64,000 nucleotides of DNA from Balneola sp. EhC07 (GCF_001650905.1 NZ_LXYG01000016.1:248001-312000), one strand, 5' to 3'; positions 33,886 to 43,101 are shown, numbered from the stretch's first letter. The notes: a model not told the origin generated them from the letters alone. A program made the numbers and translations.

Positions 33886-34479
33886 ATGTATATTACTTAT
33901 TATCTGATTGCAGCCAATGCGATTGTTTCTCTTGTTGGGTTATTTATGAATCCAAAAGTAATTGAAGTTGGGATGATGATGCCTTACCGGACCATCAGGA
34001 ACAAGTCTTGGTACGAGTTGATAACATCCGGCTTCGTTCATGGAAGCGTATCTCATTTGTTATTTAATATGATAACGCTCTTTTTCTTTGGGCCTGTTTT
34101 AGAAATGCAGATTGGAGAGGTTCAGTTTCTGGGACTCTATTTTACCGGTTTGATCGCATCCTCAATTCCGTCTTTAATAAAACATAAAGACAATCCACAG
34201 TATGCAACACTGGGTGCTTCGGGAGCAGTTGAAGCTGTTCTGTTTGGCTTTATTCTCTTATTCCCATTTGAGCCTCTTTACCTGATGTTAATTCCTATAG
34301 AAATTCCGGCGCTGTTATTTGGAGTAGCCTTTATCGGATACAGCATTTACGCGAGCAAAAAGGAAGGAACTATTAATCATGAAGCTCATATTGCAGGCGC
34401 TGCATGGGGAGTGATTTACATGCTGGCTTTTGTTCCCTTTGCACTCGATCACGTATTATCGATGTTGGGACTAAATTAG
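33886..34479 (+). CDS. rhomboid family intramembrane serine protease
   Basis: A 197-residue membrane protease with about six helices. The catalytic pair is Ser112 in GASGAV and His168 in HEAHIAGAAWG; the HGSVSHLLFN block (His52, His57, Asn61) fits the oxyanion region. It cuts membrane helices; the substrate is unknown. Single gene that converges with serC over a 15-bp perfect hairpin. Confidence 0.92.
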   Translation: MYITYYLIAANAIVSLVGLFMNPKVIEVGMMMPYRTIRNKSWYELITSGFVHGSVSHLLFNMITLFFFGPVLEMQIGEVQFLGLYFTGLIASSIPSLIKHKDNPQYATLGASGAVEAVLFGFILLFPFEPLYLMLIPIEIPALLFGVAFIGYSIYASKKEGTINHEAHIAGAAWGVIYMLAFVPFALDHVLSMLGLN

Positions 34480-34492
34480 TAACTAGTATTGT

Positions 34493-34536
34493 GTACTTAG
34501 ATGTTAGGCTGTTTATACGTTCTAACATCTAAGTAC
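34493..34536. repeat. intergenic inverted repeat between convergent genes
   Basis: GTACTTAGATGTTAG (34493-34507) is perfectly complementary to CTAACATCTAAGTAC (34522-34536). No T-run follows on either strand. It may terminate or shield both convergent transcripts. It belongs to the group of word-based A/T-rich hairpins of this window. Confidence 0.75.
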
Positions 34537-34548
34537 TAATTACTAAAT

Positions 34549-35628
34549 TTATCCATTCTTGCTTCTGAAATCTTTCATGAAATCAGTCAAAGCTTTTACA
34601 CTACTCAACTCACAAGCATTGTAAATACTGGCTCTGATACCACCCACACTTCTGTGTCCTTTAAGAGCAACAAGATCGTGAGTTTTTGCTTCTGATAAGA
34701 ATTGTTGTTCCAGATCTTCAGAAGGTAAACGGAAGGTTACGTTCATTTTTGATCGGGATTCAAGCTCAGCAGTTCCGCGATAAAAATCATCCGAATCGAT
34801 AGTGCTGTAAAGAAGTTCAGCTTTTTCGGTGTTCACTTTTTCAAAATGCTTAAGGCCACCTTTATTCTCCAGCCACTTAAGAACTAAGCTTACCAAATAA
34901 ATAGTAAATGTTGGCGGAGTATGAAACAACTTGGCAGTGTGTGTTCGGTAATCAAGCATAGTTGGAATATCAGATTTGCTGATCTTAGCCAAAAAATCTT
35001 TTCTGATAATAACTACAGCAACACCGGATGGCCCCAGATTCTTTTGTGCACCTGCATAGATTAATCCATACTTATCAATGTTGATAGGGCGGGAAAGAAA
35101 ATCTGAAGAAGCATCACAAATTAAAGGCACACCGTTGGTTTCAGGTTCAGAAGGGAACTGCGTACCAAAAATTGTATTATTGGAAGTATAATGAACAAAA
35201 TTGGCATCAGGAGTTAAATTCAGATCTCCGGAAGTTGGTACTCTGCTAAAGTTAGAATCCTCACTGCTGAAAGCAATATTTACGTTTCCGAATCTCTTTG
35301 CTTCTTTAATTGCTTTCTGGGACCACGCACCTGTATTGATGTAATCAGCTGTATCACCTTCATTTAGAAAGTTCATCGCAAGTTGAAGAAATTGTAAACT
35401 TGCACCACCCTGAAGGAATACAACCTCAAAATCATCTCCAAGACCAAGGATGTTTTTAAGGCTTTCGGTAGCATCTGTATTTACTTTGGTGTAGTCCGGC
35501 CCACGATGACTCATTTCCATTATAGAAGAGCCGGTTCCGTTGTAGTTTAATAGTTCAGATTGAGCTTGTTCTAAAACTTCCAGTGGTAAAGCAGCTGGAC
35601 CTGCACTAAAATTATGAGCGCGTTTCAT
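34549..35628 (-). CDS. serC: phosphoserine aminotransferase
   Basis: PLP enzyme that makes 3-phosphoserine from phosphohydroxypyruvate and glutamate (serine and pyridoxal phosphate synthesis). HNFSAGPAALPLEVLEQAQ at the start, GGASLQFLQLAMNF, and the PLP lysine in YAGAQKNLGPSGV are diagnostic; 359 residues is normal. It lies 18 nt after the DUF1015 gene. No serA is present. Confidence 0.96.
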   Translation of the reverse strand: MKRAHNFSAGPAALPLEVLEQAQSELLNYNGTGSSIMEMSHRGPDYTKVNTDATESLKNILGLGDDFEVVFLQGGASLQFLQLAMNFLNEGDTADYINTGAWSQKAIKEAKRFGNVNIAFSSEDSNFSRVPTSGDLNLTPDANFVHYTSNNTIFGTQFPSEPETNGVPLICDASSDFLSRPINIDKYGLIYAGAQKNLGPSGVAVVIIRKDFLAKISKSDIPTMLDYRTHTAKLFHTPPTFTIYLVSLVLKWLENKGGLKHFEKVNTEKAELLYSTIDSDDFYRGTAELESRSKMNVTFRLPSEDLEQQFLSEAKTHDLVALKGHRSVGGIRASIYNACELSSVKALTDFMKDFRSKNG

Positions 35629-35646
35629 GTAATAAGTGAGTGTGAG

Positions 35647-36852
35647 TTAAAAAGTATGAATTAAAAATCCGGATCGTAACTTAGGTTCGAACCAGGTTGA
35701 TTTAGGAGGCATCAGTAATCCTGCATCAGAAACATCAACCAGCTCACGAATGTTGGTCGGATACATGCTGATTGCCATATCAGCTTTGCCGGAATTAACA
35801 AGCTTCTCCAGTTCGTTGGTGCCCCTGATTCCCCCAACAAAAAATAGATTTTTATCCGTGCGTTGATCCGAAATACCAAGTAATGGTTCAAGTAAATGTT
35901 CCTGCAGTCTGGCTACATCTAATGAAGATGCAACATCAGATCTATTACTCTCAGGAAGTGATAGCGAGTACCAGCTTCCATCCAGATAAACACATATATC
36001 GCCTTTGTTTTCCGGTTCAGAATTTGTTGTTTGCGTCAGTTCAAATTTATCCTTCAATACAGAAAGAAAATTATCCGGAGTAGAATAAACAATTCGGTTA
36101 TAGGAAAGTATTTCCATTTGTTGCATCGGAAAAACTACGGCCGGAAAGTAGTTATACTCTTCCTCTCCTGTATGATTCGGATTCTGCTTCTTCATTTGTG
36201 CAGCTGTTCTTGAAGCACTTGCGCAACGGTGATGTCCGTCAGCTATGTAAAGATTTTTAATTTTTGAAAATGCACTATCGAATTCTGCGCTGTTATCAAC
36301 TTTCCAAATCAGGTGTTCTACATCTTCAATTGTGATCTGGTACAGAGGCTTACCTTTACTTACTGACTCCATCATTTCAGAAATTCCGGCAGTATCATCA
36401 AAAGTTATCATAACCGGTTCAGCATGTGCTTGCTGAGTAATTATGTGTTTTGTCCGGTCATCCTCTTTATCCGGTCTGGTTAGCTCATGCTTCAAAATAA
36501 TTTCATTGTCATATTCAGCCACACTTACACAACCAAAGATTCCTGATTGAGAACGTCCTCTCCAGTTCAGTTTATAAACGTAAAGAGCGTCTTTTTCTTC
36601 CTGAACAAAATGTTCAGAATCTAATAGTTTGGATAGGTTTTCAGCTCCTTTTTGGTAGACCTCTTCGGCATGAATATCCATACTCTCAGGAAGATCGATC
36701 TCAGGGCGAATAACATGTAAGAAGCTATCAGGCTTATTTCGGGCTAATTCTCTGGCTTCATCAGTGTTGATCACATCGTATGGAACACTAATTATGTTTT
36801 TTGCAGATTCAGGTTTTGGTCGCCATGCCTTAAAGGATTTTACTACTGCCAT
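35647..36852 (-). CDS. DUF1015 family protein
   Basis: A 401-residue soluble protein. SVPYDVINTDEARELARNKP near the N-terminus and IADGHHRCASASRTAAQMKK in the middle are the DUF1015 hallmarks; the DGHHR block looks like an active-site or phosphate-binding motif. The function is not established. In many genomes it is next to serine-synthesis genes, as here with serC, so a link to serine or phosphoserine use is an inference. Confidence 0.9.
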   Translation of the reverse strand: MAVVKSFKAWRPKPESAKNIISVPYDVINTDEARELARNKPDSFLHVIRPEIDLPESMDIHAEEVYQKGAENLSKLLDSEHFVQEEKDALYVYKLNWRGRSQSGIFGCVSVAEYDNEIILKHELTRPDKEDDRTKHIITQQAHAEPVMITFDDTAGISEMMESVSKGKPLYQITIEDVEHLIWKVDNSAEFDSAFSKIKNLYIADGHHRCASASRTAAQMKKQNPNHTGEEEYNYFPAVVFPMQQMEILSYNRIVYSTPDNFLSVLKDKFELTQTTNSEPENKGDICVYLDGSWYSLSLPESNRSDVASSLDVARLQEHLLEPLLGISDQRTDKNLFFVGGIRGTNELEKLVNSGKADMAISMYPTNIRELVDVSDAGLLMPPKSTWFEPKLRSGFLIHTF

Positions 36853-36964
36853 ACGTGATATTAATTTTGGATTTGGTGTATAAATAAAGGTAATTAAAAA
36901 TCATCTTTATTTATGTGAAAACACCTTATTTTTATAAAAACTACTAAACGAAATAAATCGATAG

Positions 36965-37282
36965 ATGAATACTGATAATTTAAATCCTGAACAACAAGAC
37001 CAGTTACTGTGTATGATGTTAATTCAACAGCATCAGCAAATTGCTATGATGGGACTGGGTAAGCTTCAAAACCCGGCAACCGGAGAAATGGAGAAAGATC
37101 TTTCTTCAGCTAAATATGCCATCGATACTTTGAATATGTTGGATAAATACACAAAAGGTAATCTTCCTCAAGAACTGAAAGGATTTCTGGATCAAACACT
37201 CACCACTCTTCGTTTAAATTATGCCGACGAAAAAAAGAAAGGCGAAAGCACGTCTTCAGAAGAGTCAAAGAGTGAAGAATAA
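36965..37282 (+). CDS. DUF1844 domain protein
   Basis: A 105-residue mostly helical protein. MMLIQQHQQIAMMGLGKLQN, DLSSAKYAIDTLNMLDKYT and LDQTLTTLRLNYA fit DUF1844. There is no signal or membrane segment. Function unknown. The 3' end overlaps the NUDIX gene, so the two are co-translated. Confidence 0.88.
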   Translation: MNTDNLNPEQQDQLLCMMLIQQHQQIAMMGLGKLQNPATGEMEKDLSSAKYAIDTLNMLDKYTKGNLPQELKGFLDQTLTTLRLNYADEKKKGESTSSEESKSEE

Positions 37283-37712
37283 AAAAATAGAAGCAGCCGG
37301 CGGGATTGTCTTTAGAAGAACAGAGAAAAACCAAACTGAAGTTTTAATGATCTTCAGAAACGGTTTTTGGGATATTCCTAAAGGTAAAAGAGAGAAAGGT
37401 GAAACCATTGAAATGTGCGCAAGAAGAGAAGTGATGGAAGAGGTTGGCGCAGATTCGTTGCCATTGATTTCTAACGAACTGGTTTCTTCAAAGCATTCGT
37501 ACGATCAAAAAGGTAAAATATACCACAAGACCACCTATTGGTTTGCCATGAGTTTTGAGAACCCGCAATCTTTTACTCCTGAAACTTCAGAAGGGATCGA
37601 ATTGGTAGAGTGGGTAGAGCTTGATAAAGCGATAGGGAAGGTCGGATTTCAAAATCTTGTGCCCGTTCTGGAGGATTTCAAAGTAAAACTACCGGACATA
37701 AAAAAGGCGTGA
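37221..37712 (+). CDS. NUDIX hydrolase
   Basis: Hydrolyses a nucleoside diphosphate linked to another group. The Nudix box GKREKGETIEMCARREVMEEVG is complete except for the 20-residue display here, with Glu-Glu-Val-Gly at its end. Length is 163 from ATG 37221, which overlaps DUF1844 by 62 nt; a GTG at 37272 would give 146 residues, an 11-nt overlap and a start just before IEAAGGIVFRR, and may be the true start. Substrate unknown; dinucleoside polyphosphate or an 8-oxo nucleotide is possible. The stop lies inside a two-way terminator. Confidence 0.9.
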   Translation: MPTKKRKAKARLQKSQRVKNKKIEAAGGIVFRRTEKNQTEVLMIFRNGFWDIPKGKREKGETIEMCARREVMEEVGADSLPLISNELVSSKHSYDQKGKIYHKTTYWFAMSFENPQSFTPETSEGIELVEWVELDKAIGKVGFQNLVPVLEDFKVKLPDIKKA

Positions 37713-37734
37713 ATGTTGCCAATCACGCCTTTTA
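37702..37734. terminator. Two-way terminator between convergent genes
   Basis: AAAAGGCGTGA pairs with TCACGCCTTTT around a 10-nt loop. It overlaps the NUDIX stop codon and serves both that gene and the TonB gene that ends at 37753. Confidence 0.85.
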
Positions 37735-37752
37735 ATTTGATCTGAAAATGTA

Positions 37753-38406
37753 TCAGTTACTGAGTTTGAATAAAATCGGTAAACTCATCTGAACTTGTAC
37801 AGGTCTACCTCGTTGCATTCCAGGTGAGAACTGAGCAGTTTTTACAACTCTTAGTGCTTCTTCATCACAGCCACCGCCAATTCCACGAATAACACGTGGG
37901 TTCTGAACGTTACCGTTTTCATCAACTACAAACTGCACAGTAACACGGCCTTCTATACCGGCTCTGATTGCAACCTGAGGATACTTCACTCGTTTTTGAA
38001 GACCAGCTTGTCCACCTTTAAGTTCCGGCATATTTTCCACAACTATAAAGATTTCCTCTTCTTCATCATCTGGCGGAGGAGGAGGTGGTGGTAAATCCAT
38101 TGGTCCGTCCAAATCGAACTCGGCTATATCCAAAATCTCATCCTCAATGATCTCGTCATTAGGAACCTCTACAGGGACCGGTGGACGCGGAGGTGGTGGT
38201 GGAGTTTCAATTTGTTTCGTTTGAATTGCCTCTTCCATTACAACTTCTTCCTGCTCATCGATCGGAGGAGGAGTTGGGGGAGGACTGTATAAGTTAATTC
38301 GTACAGCTGCAATTATAAAAAGTAATGCTACAATTAAACCTACTTCGAGGTAAACATTGTAAGATCGCTTTAAATCAGCCTTCGAATCTTTTCTTCTGTT
38401 AATCAT
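37753..38406 (-). CDS. TonB family energy transducer, paralogue 1
   Basis: A 217-residue protein with one N-terminal membrane helix (VYLEVGLIVALLFIIAAV), a Pro/Glu-rich stalk with runs of Pro (PPTPPP, PPPPPRPP, PPPPPPP), and a C-terminal TonB domain (LQKRVKYPQVAIRAGIEGRV, TVQFVVDENGNVQNPRVIRG, ALRVVKTAQFSPGMQ). It couples proton motive force to outer-membrane receptors. No exbB or exbD is adjacent. It lies 125 bp after its paralogue, in the same direction. Confidence 0.93.
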   Translation of the reverse strand: MINRRKDSKADLKRSYNVYLEVGLIVALLFIIAAVRINLYSPPPTPPPIDEQEEVVMEEAIQTKQIETPPPPPRPPVPVEVPNDEIIEDEILDIAEFDLDGPMDLPPPPPPPDDEEEEIFIVVENMPELKGGQAGLQKRVKYPQVAIRAGIEGRVTVQFVVDENGNVQNPRVIRGIGGGCDEEALRVVKTAQFSPGMQRGRPVQVQMSLPILFKLSN

Positions 38407-38531
38407 AATGAATGCCTTTTTTCATGAACTTTAAAGAAAATGATATTTCAGTTTGACTGCAAGTTATATTTTAATCTTTATGTAAAAAAAACGTGTTTTT
38501 TGGATAATTATTCTGTTTGAGTATTCAAATA

Positions 38532-39173
38532 CTATCTTTTTAGTTTGAAGTTGACAGATTGTACCATCTTTACTTTTACCAAGGTGCCGTTTTGAACTCC
38601 CGGTGAGAACCGAACAAGTTTAATAACTCTCAAAACTTCTGCGTCAAGGTCAGGGTGAACTCCTCTGATAATTTCGGGATCAATAACTTTTCCTTGTTTA
38701 TCTATAATGAACTGAACATGTACCCGGCCTTCAATGCCAATATTTTGAGCGATTTTTGGATACTTAATTTTAGAGTACAAAGCTTCTTGTCCTCCAATAA
38801 TGGTAGGCATTATTGGTAAAAATTCAACAATATCATCATCATCGGTAGTCTCAGCTTTAGGAGGAACAGGTAATCTATCAGTAAAATCGCCAAAGTCAGG
38901 GAAATCCGGAATATCGATATCCAATGGGGTATCATTTGGTTTGGGAGTAAATATCATTGGTCTTTGGGGAGCAACTTTTTCGGGAGGGGTGACCGGAGGC
39001 AGGTCAATAATTTTTTCCGGGTCTACAGAAGTTTGATCTAAAATACCGGAATCATTTTCAGATCCAATATTAACATTTGTAGCAGCGATCAAAAATAAAA
39101 GCGAACAAATAATTCCTATTTCAGAAAGTATAAAGTGATTTTTCTTTAAGTCGAAGTAACGATTCTTTTTCAT
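38532..39173 (-). CDS. TonB family energy transducer, paralogue 2
   Basis: A 213-residue relative of the next gene: N-terminal KKNHFILSEIGIICSLLFLI helix, a Pro/Asp-rich stalk with fewer long Pro runs (VTPPEKVAPQRPMIF, LPVPPKAET), and a TonB domain (LYSKIKYPKIAQNIGIEGRV, EVLRVIKLVRFSPGVQNGTL). The two share the domain layout but differ in stalk. This suggests an old tandem duplication with different reach or receptor choice. Confidence 0.92.
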   Translation of the reverse strand: MKKNRYFDLKKNHFILSEIGIICSLLFLIAATNVNIGSENDSGILDQTSVDPEKIIDLPPVTPPEKVAPQRPMIFTPKPNDTPLDIDIPDFPDFGDFTDRLPVPPKAETTDDDDIVEFLPIMPTIIGGQEALYSKIKYPKIAQNIGIEGRVHVQFIIDKQGKVIDPEIIRGVHPDLDAEVLRVIKLVRFSPGVQNGTLVKVKMVQSVNFKLKR

Positions 39174-39243
39174 AGTGCAAGAGATTTGTTAGTGGTGTGC
39201 TCTGGTAATAAATCTCTTTTTGAAAGATGTTAGTATAACATAA

Positions 39244-39579
39244 TCATGCAGTATGAGCCTTTTCAGATGGGAACATAGATTTGAATAAGAAATGAAGTAC
39301 AAAAATTGCAAACAAAGCGCCTAATGCATCGGCAACAAAATCTAAAGCTTCCGGGCTTCTGTTGGTTGGAACTACATATTGTAGAAACTCGATAAGTAGT
39401 CCATAAAAACACCCAAGAGAAAATACTTTCCAAAGACGGGGTTTTCTTTTCGTGCTACTTACTCTGAAAAGTCCAATAAGAAAAGTCCAACCTGCAAACA
39501 TGATAAAGTGTCCAATTTTATCATAATCCCAGATGTTCAGAGAGAGTGATGTTTTAGATGGATAGAGGGTGGCAACCAA
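39244..39579 (-). CDS. VanZ family membrane protein, start uncertain
   Basis: YDKIGHFIMFAGWTFLIGLF and LIEFLQYVVPTNRSPEALDFVADALGA are VanZ-like. The usual starts give only a TTG at 39579, within the first membrane helix. The frame is open upstream to 39663, and the extra part (FKYKRLFGILVAFTTITIL) supplies the missing first half of that helix, but contains no ATG, GTG or TTG. An ATC or ATT near 39634-39645, preceded by an AGGAA, is the best candidate for a rare start. Its upstream neighbour nnr ends at 39659. Function of this family outside teicoplanin resistance is unknown. Confidence 0.75.
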   Translation of the reverse strand: MVATLYPSKTSLSLNIWDYDKIGHFIMFAGWTFLIGLFRVSSTKRKPRLWKVFSLGCFYGLLIEFLQYVVPTNRSPEALDFVADALGALFAIFVLHFLFKSMFPSEKAHTA

Positions 39580-39658
39580 TATAGTTATGGTTGTGAAAGC
39601 TACAAGAATGCCAAAGAGCCGTTTATATTTAAAAATAATATCGATGGGTGATTCCTGT

Positions 39659-41161
39659 CTATATTAAATGAACTGGCTCTAGTTCAGAGTTTAAATTGTT
39701 AAAATGAATACCTGCTTTTTGTTTGCCATCAATTAGAGCCTTGATGCATGTTGAATCAGATACTTTTAAAGACAACAGGAACCCGCTGACTTTACCGGCT
39801 AGTATATCTCCGAAACCCGCCCGTGAAAAGATTCGGGTATCATATCCCGTTAAATAAGCATCGCCCGAAGTTGTTCCCAAAATACAGGGAAATCCTTTTG
39901 ACAAAATAGTAACATTTTTTTCTTTAGCAGTTTTAGAAACTTGAATTAACCGGTCAAACCCATCTTGAATTTCTGAAGCCAGTAAATTTTTTAGCTCGCC
40001 CGGGTGTGGAGTTAAAATCCAGTTGGCATTATCAGGTTTTTTCCAACCATCAGATTCAGAAAGAGCAAAGAGAGCGTCGGCATCGATGACAACGTTTCCG
40101 TTAAAATAAGAAAGTATCTTTTGAACAAACTTTATGGTTTCAGGATCTCTGCCAAGGCCGGGGCCGATCAATAGCGATCCCGGCTTTTCATTTAAGATCG
40201 ATTGAACCTGCTCAAAATGAGAAGTTGAGAAACAAGTATCTGTATCAGTGCCAACAGGCTTTTTAATGATTTGAGTCAGGTTCTTTTCATAAATATTGAG
40301 CAATCCTTTTGGTGTGATCAGAACCACAGCTCCAACCCCGGTACCCCATGCACTTTGTGCTGCTAAAACTGCCGCTCCGGTCAAGCCTTCTGAACCCGCT
40401 ATTATATAAAGAACTCCTCCATCATATTTGTGTTCGCGTTGTGTTTGATTGATGCTTGATTCTGTAAACCAATCTTCATGAATCAGATAAGCAGACTTCT
40501 CTTTAAAATGATTCGGAAAAGGAAGTTCGCACAGTACGATTTCTCCGGAATGTTCGAACCCCTCATTCAGATAGAAACCTGTTTTTAGTGCTCCGAACGT
40601 AATCGTAAAATCGGCAAGTACAGCGTTTCCCATTTTTCTGCCGGTATCAGCGTGCAATCCTGAGGGAAGATCCAATGAAAAGACAGTTTTGTCAGACTGA
40701 TTTACTCCATTTATCACATCATGATAAGGAGCTTTGACTTCGGAACTTAATCCGGTGCCAAAAATGCCGTCCACAACAAAATCGTATTCTCTAAAATCGA
40801 AATCAGAGTCCCATTCAATAAAAGTGATGTTTCCTTTCAATTTTTTGAGTAGTTCGAAATTCTTAGAAGTGTCTTTACTTAAAGAATCAGTTCCTCCAAC
40901 AAAACAGATCGTAACCGGATGATTCTTCTCAGAAAGAATTCGCGCTACAACTAAAGCATCTCCGGCGTTGTTTCCTTTCCCGCATATAAACAAACCATGA
41001 GATCTATAATCGATTTCAGATAGAATAAATTCAGCAGCTTTAGTACCTGCTATCTCCATTAAAGTGAATCCATCAATCCCAAATTCATTGATGGTGCGCT
41101 CGTCCATTCTCCGGCACTGTTCCGCAGAACAAAGATGATATGGATATGGAGGAATGTTCAT
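39659..41161 (-). CDS. nnr: bifunctional NAD(P)H-hydrate epimerase / ADP-dependent dehydratase
   Basis: Repairs hydrated NADH and NADPH. The N-terminal half is the epimerase (SAEQCRRMDERTINEFGI, CGKGNNAGDALVVARIL, LPSGLHADTGR); the C-terminal half is the dehydratase (HKYDGGVLYIIAGSEGLTGA, LLIGPGLGRD, VIDADAL, LTPHPGELKNLL and the catalytic Asp in AGFGDILAG). 500 residues is normal for the fusion. Together with nadK and sthA elsewhere in this window, it adds to NAD(P) upkeep. Confidence 0.95.
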   Translation of the reverse strand: MNIPPYPYHLCSAEQCRRMDERTINEFGIDGFTLMEIAGTKAAEFILSEIDYRSHGLFICGKGNNAGDALVVARILSEKNHPVTICFVGGTDSLSKDTSKNFELLKKLKGNITFIEWDSDFDFREYDFVVDGIFGTGLSSEVKAPYHDVINGVNQSDKTVFSLDLPSGLHADTGRKMGNAVLADFTITFGALKTGFYLNEGFEHSGEIVLCELPFPNHFKEKSAYLIHEDWFTESSINQTQREHKYDGGVLYIIAGSEGLTGAAVLAAQSAWGTGVGAVVLITPKGLLNIYEKNLTQIIKKPVGTDTDTCFSTSHFEQVQSILNEKPGSLLIGPGLGRDPETIKFVQKILSYFNGNVVIDADALFALSESDGWKKPDNANWILTPHPGELKNLLASEIQDGFDRLIQVSKTAKEKNVTILSKGFPCILGTTSGDAYLTGYDTRIFSRAGFGDILAGKVSGFLLSLKVSDSTCIKALIDGKQKAGIHFNNLNSELEPVHLI

Positions 41162-41206
41162 TTGTTTAAATAGAAACTATGTTTGTAACAAGATTATACT
41201 CAAAAT

Positions 41207-41286
41207 TTTACCCCCTCTTTTGTTTTCTCCCCCGAGGGAGAAAGACTTTCTAACTTAAACCGGTTTAGTTAAAAAGAGTTGGGTAA
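41207..41286. repeat. dispersed two-hairpin element, copy C
   Basis: Starts TTTTACCCCCTC and continues TTTTGTTTTCTCCCCCGAG and GGAGAAAGACTTTCTAA, which aligns with the first half of 24273-24376. The end, GAGTTGGGTAAAG, pairs in part with the start. An inner TAACTTAAACCGGTTTAGTTA is palindromic. It fills most of the gap between the proS stop and the nnr start. Confidence 0.65.
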
Positions 41287-41291
41287 AGAGA

Positions 41292-42761
41292 TCAATAAGA
41301 CCTAGCAAACAACACTTTCTGTTTCGAAGGCTTTCCTGTAACCATACAATTACCTTCCTTCCCATCAGTTTTTAAAGGAATACAACGGATGGTTGCTTTG
41401 GTTTCATTCTTAACAAGCTCTTCGGTTTCTTCAGTTCCATCCCAGTGAGCGTAAATAAATCCGCCTTTTTCTTCCAGAACTTTTTTGAACTCACCGTAAG
41501 TTTCTACTTCTGAAGTAGCTTCTTCTCTTCGTTTCTTAGCAGCTTCAAACAGATCAACCTGAATAGTTTCCAGTAATTCCTTAACCATAACGCCAATTCC
41601 TTCTCTGGATTCAAACGACTTGCTCAAAGTATCTCTTCGCGCTAACTCTACATTTCCTTTTTGAACATCTCTTGGTCCTACCGCAATTCTCAATGGAATT
41701 CCCTGAGCTTCATGCTCCGCAAATTTGAAGCCCGGCTTGTAATTATCTCTGTCGTCCAGTTTTACCCTGACTCCAAGATCTTTAAGCTCGTTGTAAATGG
41801 AATCACCATATTCAAGAACAGTTTCTCGTTCTTCATCACTTCTGTAAATCGGAACGATCACAACCTGAGTCGGAGCTAATCTTGGAGGAATAACCAAACC
41901 CTGATCATCCGAATGCGTCATGATCAGTCCACCGATCAATCGGGTTGAAACGCCCCAGCTTGTTGCCCAAACCAGTTTGTGATCGCCATCACTATCCTGA
42001 AATTTTACATCAAAAGCTTTGGCAAAATTTTGTCCTAAAAAGTGAGACGTTCCTGCTTGCAATGCTTTGCCATCCTGCATTAATGCTTCAATACAGTAAG
42101 TATCCACGGCGCCTGCAAACCGTTCGCTTGCAGTTTTCACACCTGTGATAACCGGCATGGCCATATAATCTTCGGCAAAAGTCCGATACACTTCCAACAT
42201 TTGGAGCGTCTCATCGACTGCTTCTTGTTCAGTTGCATGTGCAGTATGGCCTTCTTGCCACAAAAACTCCATTGTTCTCAGGAATAACCGAGTTCTCATT
42301 TCCCAACGCACAACATTTGCCCATTGATTCACTAAGATCGGAAGATCACGATAAGATTGAATCCAGCCTCTGTATGTATCCCAGATTATGGTCTCTGAAG
42401 TTGGTCGGACAATAAGCTCTTCTTCTAATTTGGATTCAGGATCAACTTCCACTCCGCCATCTACAGCTTTTAATCTGCTGTGAGTGATAACGGCACACTC
42501 TTTCGCAAAGCCCTCTACGTGTTGAGCTTCTTTAGAAAGAAAAGATTTCGGAATAAAAAGAGGGAAGTAAGCATTTTCGTGTCCGGTATCTTTGAACATT
42601 TTGTCGAGGCCTTGCTGCATGTTTTCCCACAGAGCCATTCCTGTAGGACGGATAACCATACATCCACGCACCGGAGAATGCTCAGCGAGTTTGGCTTCCT
42701 TTACAACATCCAAGTACCATTGTGAATAATCTTTTTCTCTTTTTGTGATCTTCTGCGCCAT
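41292..42761 (-). CDS. proS: prolyl-tRNA synthetase, archaeal/eukaryote type (ProS type 3)
   Basis: Attaches proline to tRNA-Pro. The 489 residues start with [20 protein letters not shown] and [19 protein letters not shown], have motif 2-like [15 protein letters not shown] and no inserted editing domain, and end in a C-terminal extension ([20 protein letters not shown], ending ARSY) typical of type 3 ProS. Single gene; the palindromes at 42771-42838 stand upstream. Confidence 0.95.
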   Translation of the reverse strand: MAQKITKREKDYSQWYLDVVKEAKLAEHSPVRGCMVIRPTGMALWENMQQGLDKMFKDTGHENAYFPLFIPKSFLSKEAQHVEGFAKECAVITHSRLKAVDGGVEVDPESKLEEELIVRPTSETIIWDTYRGWIQSYRDLPILVNQWANVVRWEMRTRLFLRTMEFLWQEGHTAHATEQEAVDETLQMLEVYRTFAEDYMAMPVITGVKTASERFAGAVDTYCIEALMQDGKALQAGTSHFLGQNFAKAFDVKFQDSDGDHKLVWATSWGVSTRLIGGLIMTHSDDQGLVIPPRLAPTQVVIVPIYRSDEERETVLEYGDSIYNELKDLGVRVKLDDRDNYKPGFKFAEHEAQGIPLRIAVGPRDVQKGNVELARRDTLSKSFESREGIGVMVKELLETIQVDLFEAAKKRREEATSEVETYGEFKKVLEEKGGFIYAHWDGTEETEELVKNETKATIRCIPLKTDGKEGNCMVTGKPSKQKVLFARSY

Positions 42762-42770
42762 AATTTTCTG

Positions 42771-42838
42771 TGCAACCCTGACAGGGTTTCTGCAATTTTT
42801 TATTCGTGGATAATATCTCTAAACCCTGACAGGGTTTA
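42771..42838. repeat. two copies of an AACCCTGACAGGGTT palindrome
   Basis: One copy lies at 42771-42794 (flanked by TGCA and TGCA) and a second, TAAACCCTGACAGGGTTTA, at 42820-42838. They lie between the proS start and tRNA-Met. I recall the same short palindrome from intergenic DNA of other Bacteroidota, so it is probably a widespread dispersed element; that cannot be checked here. Confidence 0.7.
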
Positions 42839-43021
42839 GAAAAACCAAAGGTAACAAACTTAGAAGTGAGTTATAGCAGATTTCCCCGAAAAATTGTTTA
42901 CGGTTGATGTTGGAAGTCCTTATATTTGGAGTTCTTTGAAAAAAAGAAAAGCCACGAAAGCTCTAAATCACAAATTGACATTTGGAATTTGAGTTTTGAA
43001 GCTTTCAATTTATTGACAAAT

Positions 43022-43095
43022 GGCGTGGTAGCTCAGATGGTTAGAGCGCACGACTCATAATCGTGAGGTCGACGGTTCAATTCCGTCCCACGCTA
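43022..43095 (+). tRNA. tRNA-Met (anticodon CAT)
   Basis: Cloverleaf with acceptor GGCGTGG/CCACGCT (one G-T pair at the end), D arm GCTCAGATGGTTAGAGC, anticodon stem CACGA/TCGTG with loop CTCATAA and anticodon CAT at 43056-43058, T arm GACGGTTCAATTCCGTC. Probably elongator Met; a lysidine-modified tRNA-Ile with the same anticodon cannot be ruled out. CCA is not encoded. Confidence 0.94.
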
Positions 43096-43101
43096 CATTA
43101 C

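Noticed and set aside
34493-34536. Standard intrinsic terminator between rhomboid and serC
   Set aside because: The stem is perfect but no T-run follows on either strand, so it is listed as a repeat rather than a terminator.
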